64,000 nt of DNA from an uncultured Chitinophaga sp. (lineage in GTDB: Bacteria; Bacteroidota; Bacteroidia; Chitinophagales; Chitinophagaceae), in contig NZ_CABHOU010000032.1 in assembly GCF_902168175.1 (NCBI RefSeq), positions 43,754-107,753 on the forward strand. The letters run 5' to 3'. Both the position numbers and the translations under genes were made by a program. Positions 49,974 to 59,155 of this stretch are shown here, piece after piece. The notes below the pieces were generated by a model. It saw only the letters and a list, made by a program, of their open reading frames with translations. It was not told the origin of the DNA and did not search any database. How positions within the stretch are numbered: position 1 is the stretch's first letter; each line of letters begins with the position of its first letter.

Positions 49974-52900
49974 ATGTTCCGACATCTACTCAATCGGTTT
50001 TGCCTGCCGATTATTTGTTTCTTCCTTTTGCCTGTCAAGGCATTACAGGCCCAGGTGGCAGATGCAGGCCAACGGGTTATCAGAATAAATATTACCAACC
50101 AACCAATTTCCACAGCCCTTAAGACGTTGGAGCGCGGGGCGAAAGTCCGGTTCAACTATGCATCAGGCCTGGTCCGTTCCGGCGACCTCGTATCCATTAG
50201 CCGCGAGAATGCCAAACTCGACGACGTACTCGGGGAGTTGTTAGCGCCGCGGGAGATTAGTTGGAGGTATGAGGGGAGTAATGTGATTTTGAGGAGGAGG
50301 GTGAAGGAGGGGAATAGGGCGACTGAAGAGAAAGGAAATGCACAGGTGGTGGAAATATACGGAACTGTTACAGATACATCAGGCAAGCCGCTTGAGGGGG
50401 TATCCATTGGCGTGAAAGGATCCAATGCAGGAACAATGACGAATGGTGAGGGTAAATATAATTTGAAGATCAATAGTCGTAGTATAATTTTTATTACTTC
50501 TGTTGGCTTTCTTCCTAAGCAGTCAAAAGTGGAAGGTAGCGGGGAATTGAATTTCGCGTTGCAAATTGCGCCACAAGATATCCAAACGGTGGAAGTGGTA
50601 TCAACCGGATATGAACGAATTCCGCAGGAACGTATTACTGGCTCGTTTTCCTTCGTTAACAATAGAATGGTAAACAGGAGAGTAGGAGCAAGTGCTTTGA
50701 GCAGGTTGGAGGGTATTGTACCAGGTCTTCTTTTTAACAGAAACACTACTTCCGCCTCAAATGGGGAGGTAGACATCACAGTGCGTGGCCAAAGTACGCT
50801 TTTCGCTAATGCTCAGCCATTGATTGTCGTAGATAACTTTCCTTATGACGGGAATATTAATAATATTAATCCAAACGATATTGAATCGATAAGTATACTG
50901 AAAGATGCTGCGGCCGCGTCGATATGGGGTGCGAGGTCTGGAAATGGAGTGATCGTTATTACGACAAAAAAAGGACGACGGAATCAAAAACTACAGATGG
51001 AATTCAACGCCAATATGACATTGGGAGAAAAAACGGATATATTCTATAATCCTAATTTTATAGCGGCGAGTGACTTTATAAATATAGAACAGGAGTTATT
51101 TAGGAGAGGAGTTTACAACACTGATCTGGCATCCAATGAAGGCATTACTACCTCACCTGTAATTGAACTCATGGATAAAGTAAAACGAGGTAAATTAGAT
51201 TCAGTTACGGCATATGGCATCATTGATTCCTGGCGTGGTAACGATGTTAGAAATGACATTTCAAAGTATTATTATAGACAATCGTTCGCCCAGCAGTATG
51301 CGATAAATCTTCGGGGAGGCGGAAATAATAGCGATTTTTTCTTTTCGCTCGGGTACGACGATAAAAAGGACGGACGCGTTCGAAATAACGATGACCGATT
51401 TACATTAAACTCCGAATACAATTTCTACCCAATAAAAAAGCTTACACTCTCGGTTGCTGTTAACTACATCCAATCCGAGGCTGAACAAAACAATACATTA
51501 AGTCAGCTGCAGGTTATATCGCGCGGCACGTCTAAAGGTAGCATGTACCCTTATGCGCGTCTTACAGATGATAATGGCAAAAATGCCACTGTGTTAAGGA
51601 ATTTATCAGATGCTTACACCGATACTGTTGGCGGGGGGGGGCTGAATTGGAAGTATAATCCGCTAAATGAATTGGCAATCGCGGATAATTCGACCAAAGC
51701 AACGGACACAAGGGTGAAGTTTGGTGTCAGATATCAGATTGTTAATTCGTTAAGCGCGGAAGTTATCTATCAAAATCAGCGAGCTTCTACTGTTAACAGA
51801 ATTTATTATAGCGATTCCAGTTATTATGCAAGAAATCTCATCAACTCGTTTACACAATTCAAACCGGGTAATGTTTTGTCTTATCCCGTGCCCCGTGGAG
51901 GTATTCTTCAGCAATTTCTAGGTGATCTTTCTTCCAACCGCCTGCGTGCGCAACTCAGTTTTAACAGGAATTTCGAACATCAGCATGTAGTGACGGCAAT
52001 TCTTGGTAGTGAACTGAGTGATATTGTAAGTAGCGGCAATAACAATATTGCTTATGGCTATAATAAGAAAACTGGCGCCTCAACGCCAGCAGTCGATTAT
52101 CTGACAACATTCCCTATTATCCCATCTGGTTCTTCCCAGATTCCTAATCCGGTCGGTTTTAGTAAAACCACAGATCATTTTGTTTCTTATTATGGCAACG
52201 CGTCTTACAGTTATCTTGGACGATATTTATTATCCGTTAGCGGAAGGATAGATAAATCGAACTTGTTTGGGGTTGAAACCAATCAAAAAGGGGTGCCACT
52301 GTTTTCTTCAGGACTGGGATGGATTTTTAGTGAGGAGGCATTTTATGGACTGGACTGGCTACCGATGGGAAAGTTACGCGTGACATACGGATATAATGGT
52401 AACATTAATAAAACCGTAGCCGCACAAACAACACTGTTGCAGATGCCATTGCCATCTGGATTTTATGCCCAGCCTTATTCTATGATAAATGCATTAGGAA
52501 ACCCTGAGCTGAGGTGGGAGAAAGTGAAGGTATTCAATATTGGGCTGGACTTTGCCTCTAAGAATCAACGTTTGTCAGGAAGTGTAGAGGTATATAATAA
52601 AAAGGGGGTTGATCTTTTCGGACAATCGCCGCTGGCGCCTTCCACAGGAAATGCTTCTTTTTTCGGTAACACATCCAGCACTTCGACAAAAGGTGTAGAT
52701 GTGATGCTCAATAGCATTAATGTGAATACCGCTGCATTTAAATGGTCTAGTAGTGTTTTATTTAGCTACGTAAAGGATAAAGTTACTGACTATGATGTGG
52801 TACAAAAGACAAATAGCTATATTTTGCAAAGTACGGCCAGTTCGGTAGTACCATTGAAAGGGCGGCCGCTATTTGCAATCTACAGCTATCGCTGGGCTGG

Positions 52901-53504
52901 GCTAGACCCTGCTAATGGAGATCCAATGGGGTATTTGGGAAAGAGTACCAGCAAGGATTATGCTGCAATCTTTGCAAGAACAACAACAGATAGTATGATG
53001 TTTCATGGGGCGGCCAGGCCTGTTGTTTTTGGCTCATTGCGAAATGATCTTTCTTACAAGGGTTTTTCTCTTTCGTTTAATTTGATCTATAAATTCCGCT
53101 ACTATTTTAGAAGATCATCCATGACATATGAGAATATGCCTTGGGTGGCCCATAAAGACTTTTATAGCAGATGGCAGAAGCCCGGCGACGAGGTGGTCAC
53201 AAATGTTCCCTCCCTGCAGTATCCTCCATATAATACTAATCGCGAATTGTTTTATAAGCTTTCTTCAGCCCTGGTAGAAAAAGGGGATCATATACGTTTT
53301 CAAGACATAAATCTCAGTTATGACTTTTCTAGTCTAATAGGAACGCGTGTACTCAGCTCCTTACAGGTTTATGCTTACGTTAATAACGTAGGTATACTTT
53401 GGCGGGCAAATGCTGTTGGACTGGATCCGGACCTGGACATGAATTCAACAGGTGTTTATCCTGTACCTCGTTCTTATTCCCTTGGTGTGAGGGCTAACTT
53501 CTAA
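49974..53504 (+). CDS. SusC/RagA-family TonB-linked outer-membrane protein with STN domain
   Basis: A 1176-residue outer-membrane transporter. The signal peptide ends KALQAQ (about residue 26). An STN domain (about 35-110, INITNQPISTALKTLERGAKV) is followed by a carboxypeptidase-regulatory-like domain (IYGTVTDTSGKPLEGVSIGVKG) and the SusC plug (PLIVVDNFPYDG, ASIWGARSGNGVIVITTKKG). The barrel ends LGVRANF. The STN domain suggests signalling to FecR at 47428. The first about 300 bp, covering the signal peptide and STN, use GC-rich codons like the surrounding genome, while the rest of the gene and the next two genes are visibly more AT-rich. That points to recombination or transfer with the join near 50280. 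Confidence 0.92.
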   Translation: MFRHLLNRFCLPIICFFLLPVKALQAQVADAGQRVIRINITNQPISTALKTLERGAKVRFNYASGLVRSGDLVSISRENAKLDDVLGELLAPREISWRYEGSNVILRRRVKEGNRATEEKGNAQVVEIYGTVTDTSGKPLEGVSIGVKGSNAGTMTNGEGKYNLKINSRSIIFITSVGFLPKQSKVEGSGELNFALQIAPQDIQTVEVVSTGYERIPQERITGSFSFVNNRMVNRRVGASALSRLEGIVPGLLFNRNTTSASNGEVDITVRGQSTLFANAQPLIVVDNFPYDGNINNINPNDIESISILKDAAAASIWGARSGNGVIVITTKKGRRNQKLQMEFNANMTLGEKTDIFYNPNFIAASDFINIEQELFRRGVYNTDLASNEGITTSPVIELMDKVKRGKLDSVTAYGIIDSWRGNDVRNDISKYYYRQSFAQQYAINLRGGGNNSDFFFSLGYDDKKDGRVRNNDDRFTLNSEYNFYPIKKLTLSVAVNYIQSEAEQNNTLSQLQVISRGTSKGSMYPYARLTDDNGKNATVLRNLSDAYTDTVGGGGLNWKYNPLNELAIADNSTKATDTRVKFGVRYQIVNSLSAEVIYQNQRASTVNRIYYSDSSYYARNLINSFTQFKPGNVLSYPVPRGGILQQFLGDLSSNRLRAQLSFNRNFEHQHVVTAILGSELSDIVSSGNNNIAYGYNKKTGASTPAVDYLTTFPIIPSGSSQIPNPVGFSKTTDHFVSYYGNASYSYLGRYLLSVSGRIDKSNLFGVETNQKGVPLFSSGLGWIFSEEAFYGLDWLPMGKLRVTYGYNGNINKTVAAQTTLLQMPLPSGFYAQPYSMINALGNPELRWEKVKVFNIGLDFASKNQRLSGSVEVYNKKGVDLFGQSPLAPSTGNASFFGNTSSTSTKGVDVMLNSINVNTAAFKWSSSVLFSYVKDKVTDYDVVQKTNSYILQSTASSVVPLKGRPLFAIYSYRWAGLDPANGDPMGYLGKSTSKDYAAIFARTTTDSMMFHGAARPVVFGSLRNDLSYKGFSLSFNLIYKFRYYFRRSSMTYENMPWVAHKDFYSRWQKPGDEVVTNVPSLQYPPYNTNRELFYKLSSALVEKGDHIRFQDINLSYDFSSLIGTRVLSSLQVYAYVNNVGILWRANAVGLDPDLDMNSTGVYPVPRSYSLGVRANF

Positions 53505-53515
53505 ATAGATGTAAT

Positions 53516-54901
53516 ATGAAAAGGATATCAGTATTGTTTATTAGTTTGGGGCTAATTGCTTTCGGACTTGGTTGCGGGCGAGAAAAGGATTTTCTGGATA
53601 CGAAGCCGAATGAAGTCTTATTTACAATATCTAGCCTTAACGATTGCCGTACTTTATTGAATAATGAGTCGGTCTTTAATAACAATGATGTCGCGTTTAC
53701 GACTGTGTCGGCGGACGAATTTTATGTTACGGACGATGAATGGGCCAATTGTCCCAGTGCCGAAAGAAATTCATATGTCTGGGCAAAGGACTTGTTTTCT
53801 ATCCAGGATATTGTATTCGACTGGGGAGATGGTTACAGACGGATATATTATTCCAATGCAATTCTCGACGCATTACCTGGTTTTAAAGACGATCCACTGG
53901 GAGATGCCGAATTTGATAGGATAAAAGGCAGCGCACTTTTTTTCAGAGCTTATTCTTATTATTCCCTTGCACAGATTTTTACACTGCCATACGATGCAGC
54001 GACAGCCGTATCATTACCAGGACTTCCCCTTCGTCTGAATGCTAATTTTAACGAAAAGGTAGACAGGTCGACAATTATGCAGACGTATATTCAAATTATT
54101 GCCGATCTGGAGGCCGCTGAGTCCATGTTGCCGGCAACAAGTGACTTTCCCACATTGCCCAATAAAGTGGCCGCGAAGGCAATGCTTGCTCGTGTATACT
54201 TAACGATGGGCGATTTTGCAAACGCATGGAAGTATGCTGACGAAACCCTTATGGCTAAGAACTCAATTTTTGATTATAATAAACTAGTGATTCCGACGAC
54301 TAATTTTTTGACGGTTAATAGTCAGTATCCTTTATCAGAAGACATTTTTCACATTGTTCAATCGGGTACTAATATTTCTCGTACCAGGGCGGCGATCGTT
54401 GACTCTACACTTTATAAGCAGTATGACGTGAACGACCTGAGGAAAACTGCCTTTTTTCAGACAACAGGTGGGCAAATTAGGTTCAAGGGGTCTTATGAGT
54501 TCAAATTGATAAACTTTCGATTTTCAGGCCTCGCGACAGATGAAATACTGTTAATAAGAGCGGAGTGTAATGCTCGATTGGCGCGTGTCGGTGATGCAAT
54601 GACTGATTTAAACAAGTTGTTGATAAATAGATTTAAGACAGGTTTTTTCGTGCCATTAACGGCCGGCGACGAGGAGACAGCCTTAAAGCTCATTCTCAAT
54701 GAGCGAAAGAAGGAGCTCATTTTTAGAGGTACTCGATGGGCAGATCTACGTCGGTTGGGGAAAGATCCGCGTTTCGCTACTTCGATTTCTCGCACGGTTA
54801 AAGGGACTGTATATACGTTGCCTGTGGGAGACAAAAGATATGCGCTGTCAATTCCGCTTATGGAAGTTCAGTTGACGGGTGTTGCGCAGAATGATAGATG
54901 A
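53516..54901 (+). CDS. SusD/RagB-family lipoprotein
   Basis: A 461-residue surface lipoprotein. The signal peptide MKRISVLFISLGLIAFGLGC gives Cys20. The N-terminal SusD-like region contains RIKGSALFFRAYSYYSLAQIF and the TPR-like KVAAKAMLARVYLTMGDFANA. The C-terminal part has the family block LILNERKKELIFRGTRWADLRRLG. It should cap the SusC barrel encoded 11 bp upstream and bind the substrate. Codon use is as AT-rich as in the SusC barrel. The ligand is unknown; the thioredoxin gene downstream is a common partner in loci thought to import peptides or complex organic ligands. Confidence 0.9.
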   Translation: MKRISVLFISLGLIAFGLGCGREKDFLDTKPNEVLFTISSLNDCRTLLNNESVFNNNDVAFTTVSADEFYVTDDEWANCPSAERNSYVWAKDLFSIQDIVFDWGDGYRRIYYSNAILDALPGFKDDPLGDAEFDRIKGSALFFRAYSYYSLAQIFTLPYDAATAVSLPGLPLRLNANFNEKVDRSTIMQTYIQIIADLEAAESMLPATSDFPTLPNKVAAKAMLARVYLTMGDFANAWKYADETLMAKNSIFDYNKLVIPTTNFLTVNSQYPLSEDIFHIVQSGTNISRTRAAIVDSTLYKQYDVNDLRKTAFFQTTGGQIRFKGSYEFKLINFRFSGLATDEILLIRAECNARLARVGDAMTDLNKLLINRFKTGFFVPLTAGDEETALKLILNERKKELIFRGTRWADLRRLGKDPRFATSISRTVKGTVYTLPVGDKRYALSIPLMEVQLTGVAQNDR

Positions 54902-54975
54902 CGACCATTTATGACAAAAGGTTGTTGTATTGCGTTTTTAACACTGATATTTACTAATTGAAAATGTGTTGTTTT

Positions 54976-56382
54976 ATGAAAGAGGTGGCAAAGTACTGTT
55001 TGTTTTTTTTAATTGCGCTCGTGCTGGTGCCAGGAGTATCCTATTCGATAAGCACGGCGCTGATTATTGGGAAAGGAGATTCACTTAAAGACGGAGATAC
55101 TGTTTTGATTAATGTATTTTCTTATAGTTCCCGTCTTTCCAGCTCATTTGCTCAAACGCACAAGGTGTTAGTGGTAGATGGGCAGTTTCGATTGCCGGCT
55201 TCATTCCGTACCAATATTTGTCATTTTACAATTATGGTTCCGGGGCCAAGATTGTGCTTCGGCCTGCTGGAGAATGGGGATAGTCTTGTAGTTGATTTTT
55301 CGAATAACAAGCTTGTTTTTTCAGGTAGAGGTGAGGTTAAAAACAGTTTTAGAGCTAAATGTACAGAAGTGAGCAACCAGTTATGGAAAGGCGTAAAACT
55401 TTTGGATGGAACGAAATTTAAGCTTTACTTAGAATTGTCTGATTCTGTCTTTTATCGCAGTTTTAAGCTATTAGATCAAATTAGACCACAGCTGAGCCAA
55501 TTGGCCTATAAGGTAATGGCTGCAGATTTATTTGGCATAATTAACCAACCATATTATTCTTTTAAAAGAATAGCAATAGAAGACCGTCCTATCGCTTTAA
55601 ATGATTTAAAGCGTTATAAATCAGGGTTAAATATCGATTCTATGCACGACGCGACGATGGATGATAACTTTAGCTATTCGGGAGAATACATAGATGGGCT
55701 AATTAGCCGGTTTAACTTTGATTCTTGTACTTTGAAGGGTAGAAGTTTTGATTTCCCGCAATGTTACACATACTTTAAAGAGAAGTATTCAGGTCTTTTG
55801 AGAGAAGCCATTTTAGCTAATTTAATAGTGTCTAATGCGCGCACACGTAACGATATGAGCCGGTTTGTTACAGACGCTTTGACCTTTTTTGAAATTAATC
55901 CAGATTTCAGGACCATCATTGCAGATCTTGATGAAAAGAGAAGAAAAGGGCGTAACGCGTTTGAGTTTTCCCTGCAGGATGTAACAGGACGGGTGTGGAC
56001 AATGAATGACTTTAAAGGAAAAGTGGTATTGATAGACTATTGGTACACCGGTTGTCCTGCATGCCCAAGAATTAAACCGTATATCGAGCGATACATGCGC
56101 TTGTATAAGGGGAAAGAAATTGCGTTTATAAGCGTAAGCTGTGATAAAACGAAAGAAAAATGGTTGTCGGGCCTTTCGGAAGGTATATATACTAGTAGTG
56201 AGGCTACCAATCTATATTCAAACGGGGAAGGGGCAAAGCATGCTATTTTTTCTTATTACGGTATAGATGCATTTCCCTCTATTATATTGATCGATAGTAA
56301 GAGTAAGCTCTCCCGGCAATTTAAAATGCCGGATATCGATGGTGGTATGGATCTCGAAGCTGCTCTAAATGAACTTTTGTAG
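54976..56382 (+). CDS. Exported TlpA-like thioredoxin-fold protein
   Basis: A 468-residue exported protein. The signal peptide MKEVAKYCLFFLIALVLVPGVSYS is followed by a beta-rich N-terminal domain of about 300 residues (like the DUF4369-type domain of TlpA proteins, by pattern) and a C-terminal redoxin domain with active site YTGCPACP (CxxC). It should shuffle or reduce disulfides in the periplasm. Starts at TTG 54958 or ATG 54964 are also possible. It lies 74 bp after susD, in the same direction, and shares the AT-rich style of the operon. Confidence 0.82.
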   Translation: MKEVAKYCLFFLIALVLVPGVSYSISTALIIGKGDSLKDGDTVLINVFSYSSRLSSSFAQTHKVLVVDGQFRLPASFRTNICHFTIMVPGPRLCFGLLENGDSLVVDFSNNKLVFSGRGEVKNSFRAKCTEVSNQLWKGVKLLDGTKFKLYLELSDSVFYRSFKLLDQIRPQLSQLAYKVMAADLFGIINQPYYSFKRIAIEDRPIALNDLKRYKSGLNIDSMHDATMDDNFSYSGEYIDGLISRFNFDSCTLKGRSFDFPQCYTYFKEKYSGLLREAILANLIVSNARTRNDMSRFVTDALTFFEINPDFRTIIADLDEKRRKGRNAFEFSLQDVTGRVWTMNDFKGKVVLIDYWYTGCPACPRIKPYIERYMRLYKGKEIAFISVSCDKTKEKWLSGLSEGIYTSSEATNLYSNGEGAKHAIFSYYGIDAFPSIILIDSKSKLSRQFKMPDIDGGMDLEAALNELL

Positions 56383-56467
56383 CGTTAATTTCGTTCTGGG
56401 TTTTGATTGCTCTGTAGCTATATTATATCTTGAGTACTGCAAAGGATGATGATTGTCTTATTTATTG

Positions 56468-56752
56468 CTACTTAAATATCTTGTTAGGTCCCACTAGATT
56501 TGTGAATTGTATGGGGAATTGGTTGATCAATGCTTCTAGCTCTGCAACAGGGCGATCAGATTGTATCGAGCAGGCAAGTGCCACGGCATCCGGAAGGCAT
56601 TCAGTGTCTTCGTTTGGAGCCAAAGTAGTCCATTTGACATCGACACCTACTTTGATGCCATAGAATGTAGTGCTAGTAGTTTTAAATGCCTGAGCACTAC
56701 TAATACAAGTTGATAATATCATTACTAGTATTGGGTATTTTATCTGTTTCAT
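56468..56752 (-). CDS. Small exported protein, copy 1 of a three-member family (DUF6520-like)
   Basis: A 94-residue exported protein. The signal peptide MKQIKYPILVMILSTCISSAQA is followed by a mature part of about 72 residues with FYGIKVGVDVKWTT, then a conserved CLPDAVALACSIQSDRP block that places two Cys nine residues apart. It is clearly homologous to the protein at 56929, with which it shares most of the mature sequence. The size, signal peptide and context suggest the Bacteroidota DUF6520 group; this name is tentative. The frame runs back to 56800, but ATG 56752 fits the paralogue. It has its own promoter region, since a terminator lies upstream at 56893-56921. Confidence 0.68.
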   Translation of the reverse strand: MKQIKYPILVMILSTCISSAQAFKTTSTTFYGIKVGVDVKWTTLAPNEDTECLPDAVALACSIQSDRPVAELEALINQFPIQFTNLVGPNKIFK

Positions 56753-56892
56753 AGCTTCTTTTTGAGTTGTAAACGCAGCTTTTGACAATATCAGTCTCAA
56801 ATGAGGGGAATGACTGATGGGAAATTCGTCTACAGAGTGAACGTTTTTATTTCTTTGGTATCAATACCGCTTTAACCCATACATAAAATGAA

Positions 56893-56921
56893 AATAAAAA
56901 GGGGGCTGGTTATCAGCCCCC
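56893..56921 (-). terminator. Terminator of the small-protein operon (minus strand)
   Basis: A perfect 8-bp stem, gggggctg (56901-56908) with cagccccc (56914-56921), encloses a 5-nt loop. On the minus strand it is followed by a T-rich tail (complement of 56893-56900). It sits 7 bp after the stop codon of the gene at 56929 and separates it from the copy at 56468. Confidence 0.85.
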
Positions 56922-56928
56922 TTTTATC

Positions 56929-57216
56929 TTATTTATAGATCTTGTTCAGATCAACTGGGCTAGCATATTGAGAAGGGAACTGATTAGTCAGTGCTTCTAC
57001 TTCTGCAACCGGACGATCAGACTGGATAGAGCAAGCTAAAGCAACTGCGTCAGACAGACACTCGTCACCATTTGGAATTGGGTTTACAGTAGTCCATTTA
57101 GCATCAGTACCAACTTTTACACCGTAGAAAGTAGTAGCTGTAGTGTTGAATGCCAGGGCACCGCCGATGCCAGTGATCAATGCTGCTCCGAGCATGAAGA
57201 ATTTAATCTGTTTCAT
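56929..57216 (-). CDS. Small exported protein, copy 2 of the family (DUF6520-like)
   Basis: A 95-residue exported protein. The signal peptide MKQIKFFMLGAALITGIGGALA is followed by FYGVKVGTDAKWTT and CLSDAVALACSIQSDRP, with two conserved Cys nine residues apart, and ends NKIYK. It has a more GC-rich sequence than copy 1 and a strong terminator directly after it, consistent with high expression. The two Cys could form a disulfide, and a MauE-like protein is encoded in the same direction two genes upstream. Function unknown. Confidence 0.78.
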   Translation of the reverse strand: MKQIKFFMLGAALITGIGGALAFNTTATTFYGVKVGTDAKWTTVNPIPNGDECLSDAVALACSIQSDRPVAEVEALTNQFPSQYASPVDLNKIYK

Positions 57217-57311
57217 CTTTTTGGTTTTTTATAATTAATAATGGATTTATGAGGTCCTTTTTTGCAGAAAGGATAACTGTTATTTATAGCGCATAAATAT
57301 CTTTGATACTT

Positions 57312-57605
57312 TTACTTTTGGCATGCTTCAAAGTAGTAGCCAATTCCTTCTATCTTCGTGTAGGTGTCTGGAAACCTGTTTCTCAGTGAACGCACAATTG
57401 AATCCGGTTCATAGGTTTCTATGTATACTGCCAGTGTCCTTGGATCGTAAATACTGTGCCCACAGCTGTCATTGATCGTTCCAGCCCATATAAAATCATT
57501 GCCAATCCGCACTCCGAAGTATCCAGTTGGGCCTTTCCTGAAAGATAATGTGAGTATACATATCACTAGCAGGAACCATGATGCTGGCAGATGTATTTTC
57601 ATCAC
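57312..57605 (-). CDS. Small exported protein, divergent third member of the family
   Basis: A 97-residue exported protein. An N-terminal hydrophobic segment (ASWFLLVICILTLSF) is followed by YFGVRIGNDFIWAG, which aligns with FYGVKVGTDAKWTT of the other two copies, then SCGHSIYDP, then a C-terminal end with one more Cys (YYFEACQK). The first conserved Cys is kept but the second is replaced, so any disulfide would be different. It overlaps the MauE-like gene upstream by 4 bp (ATGA), showing co-transcription and translational coupling with it. Confidence 0.68.
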   Translation of the reverse strand: MMKIHLPASWFLLVICILTLSFRKGPTGYFGVRIGNDFIWAGTINDSCGHSIYDPRTLAVYIETYEPDSIVRSLRNRFPDTYTKIEGIGYYFEACQK

Positions 57606-58069
57606 GCGTATACATTAGATGTTCTTGTCTCTCTGTGCGCATTTTTTCTTTTGTGGAAGAAAAGCGCTACAACGCCGATGGCAACAAAAAACAGATTGAA
57701 TAGGAGATGTTGCGTCCAGTTCATTGAACTGAGAAATCCACCGCAACTGCATGGCACTACGCCGTTATAGTACCCTGATAATACAAAGGTTACATATCCG
57801 CTAAAGATCAACATCAGTCCTGTAGCAGCATATAGTCCAATACGCCGTGTTTTTTCAGAAATAAGTAGCGAGGATATGATGATTTCGACTGCCGGAACGG
57901 CCCAGGTCATAAATGGTGCGTATTTATTATCGAAGGGCTGATTGAGCATTTTAAGGAACGAGTTATGATAATCTGTTAATTTTGTTATCGCAGCATATAA
58001 GAACATCGCAATAAACAGACAGCAGATAATCTCAATAATGATGGCACGAGTTTTCATGTTCTTATTCAT
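57602..58069 (-). CDS. MauE/DoxX-family redox-associated membrane protein
   Basis: A 155-residue membrane protein with four hydrophobic segments and the marked loop VPCSCGG followed by a W..HLLFN block, typical of Bacteroidota MauE-like proteins. MauE was described in methylamine dehydrogenase maturation, linked to disulfide formation; here it heads an operon of small exported proteins with conserved Cys pairs, which would be natural clients. This link is an inference. An internal ATG at residue 5 is an alternative start. The AraC regulator gene begins upstream, in the same direction. Confidence 0.83.
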   Translation of the reverse strand: MNKNMKTRAIIIEIICCLFIAMFLYAAITKLTDYHNSFLKMLNQPFDNKYAPFMTWAVPAVEIIISSLLISEKTRRIGLYAATGLMLIFSGYVTFVLSGYYNGVVPCSCGGFLSSMNWTQHLLFNLFFVAIGVVALFFHKRKNAHRETRTSNVYA

Positions 58070-58192
58070 TTCGGTTTAAACAAACATCTTTCGTCTTAGG
58101 CTTCTTCGTTTATTATCGTCTCTCATAACAACACCTCAAAGATCCGCCTTATATTCCCCACTTTCTTGTCCTAGGTGACACAATTAATTGTC

Positions 58193-59155
58193 CTAAATGA
58201 CATTCTTAATCATCGATTTCGTAGGTGCTACGCCGAAATACTTTTTAAACTCTTTAGAGAATGCGCTTGCGCTTTGATACGCTAAGGAATCTGCAATCTG
58301 CGAAATGGAGTTGAGGCCTTCCTGTAACATTTGTTTTGCGGCTTTCATCCGCTCGTTGGTAAAATATTCCATGAGGGTGAAGCCGAAATGTTTATGGAAT
58401 CCTTGCCGCAGCTTAGAGCTGCTCATGGCATAGCGTAGCGACAAATCCTGCAAAGTGATTTTTTTGTCCATATTGTTTTTTAGGTACAACGCAATAGTTT
58501 CATATATATCCTCGTCTATACATTGTGTGTCCGATAAATTATCTACCAGCTTCAGCAGAAGATGTTTCGTCCTGTATTCCATATCGCATTTCTGTAGCTG
58601 CGTATTGACAGGCGTATTTTTAATTTCTTTGATGATCTGGTAAAGCCCGTCCCAAATAAGTCCTGAATAATGACTTACTTTCGCACAGCGATGGTTCTCA
58701 GCCGCACTGGCCCATTCTTCCAGCACATCGGCCAGTTCCTGGTGATGCCGGAGCAAGGATATGTTGTAGTTGAAGTGCTGAATTTCGTAAACACCTGGAC
58801 GTAGGAATGCGCGCAATCGTTGATCGCCGAACTGGAATACACTGTACTGGCCTTGTAGTTGCCAGATGGGTTCCTGCTCGTCGAAACATATTTTAAGTGA
58901 GCCCTGCAACATGCAGTTGATCGAACTGTATTCTTCTGATATCACCGGTTGCATCACCACCGGTTTTTTTGCGATAACTACATGGTTACTGATGGAGCAG
59001 TCGCGCAGGTGGCGTTCGTGGTAAATGATGTCAGCAACGGGGGTACTTATAAACAAGGGTTTGGCATAGCTACATCGATATTGTTCGTATTCTTCCGGAA
59101 GTTCATTGAAAACACTGATACAACCGGAGGACATACCTGCAATTTGAAATCTCAT
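58193..59155 (-). CDS. AraC-family transcriptional regulator
   Basis: A 320-residue regulator. The N-terminal about 200 residues form a sensing domain with no known ligand motif. The C-terminal domain has two helix-turn-helix units, ITLQDLSLRYAMSSSKLRQGF and ISQIADSLAYQSASAFSKEFKKYFG. It is encoded 123 bp upstream of the MauE-like gene in the same direction, so the small-protein operon is its probable target. Bacteroidota AraC proteins of this layout usually respond to small ligands; nothing here shows which. Confidence 0.85.
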   Translation of the reverse strand: MRFQIAGMSSGCISVFNELPEEYEQYRCSYAKPLFISTPVADIIYHERHLRDCSISNHVVIAKKPVVMQPVISEEYSSINCMLQGSLKICFDEQEPIWQLQGQYSVFQFGDQRLRAFLRPGVYEIQHFNYNISLLRHHQELADVLEEWASAAENHRCAKVSHYSGLIWDGLYQIIKEIKNTPVNTQLQKCDMEYRTKHLLLKLVDNLSDTQCIDEDIYETIALYLKNNMDKKITLQDLSLRYAMSSSKLRQGFHKHFGFTLMEYFTNERMKAAKQMLQEGLNSISQIADSLAYQSASAFSKEFKKYFGVAPTKSMIKNVI

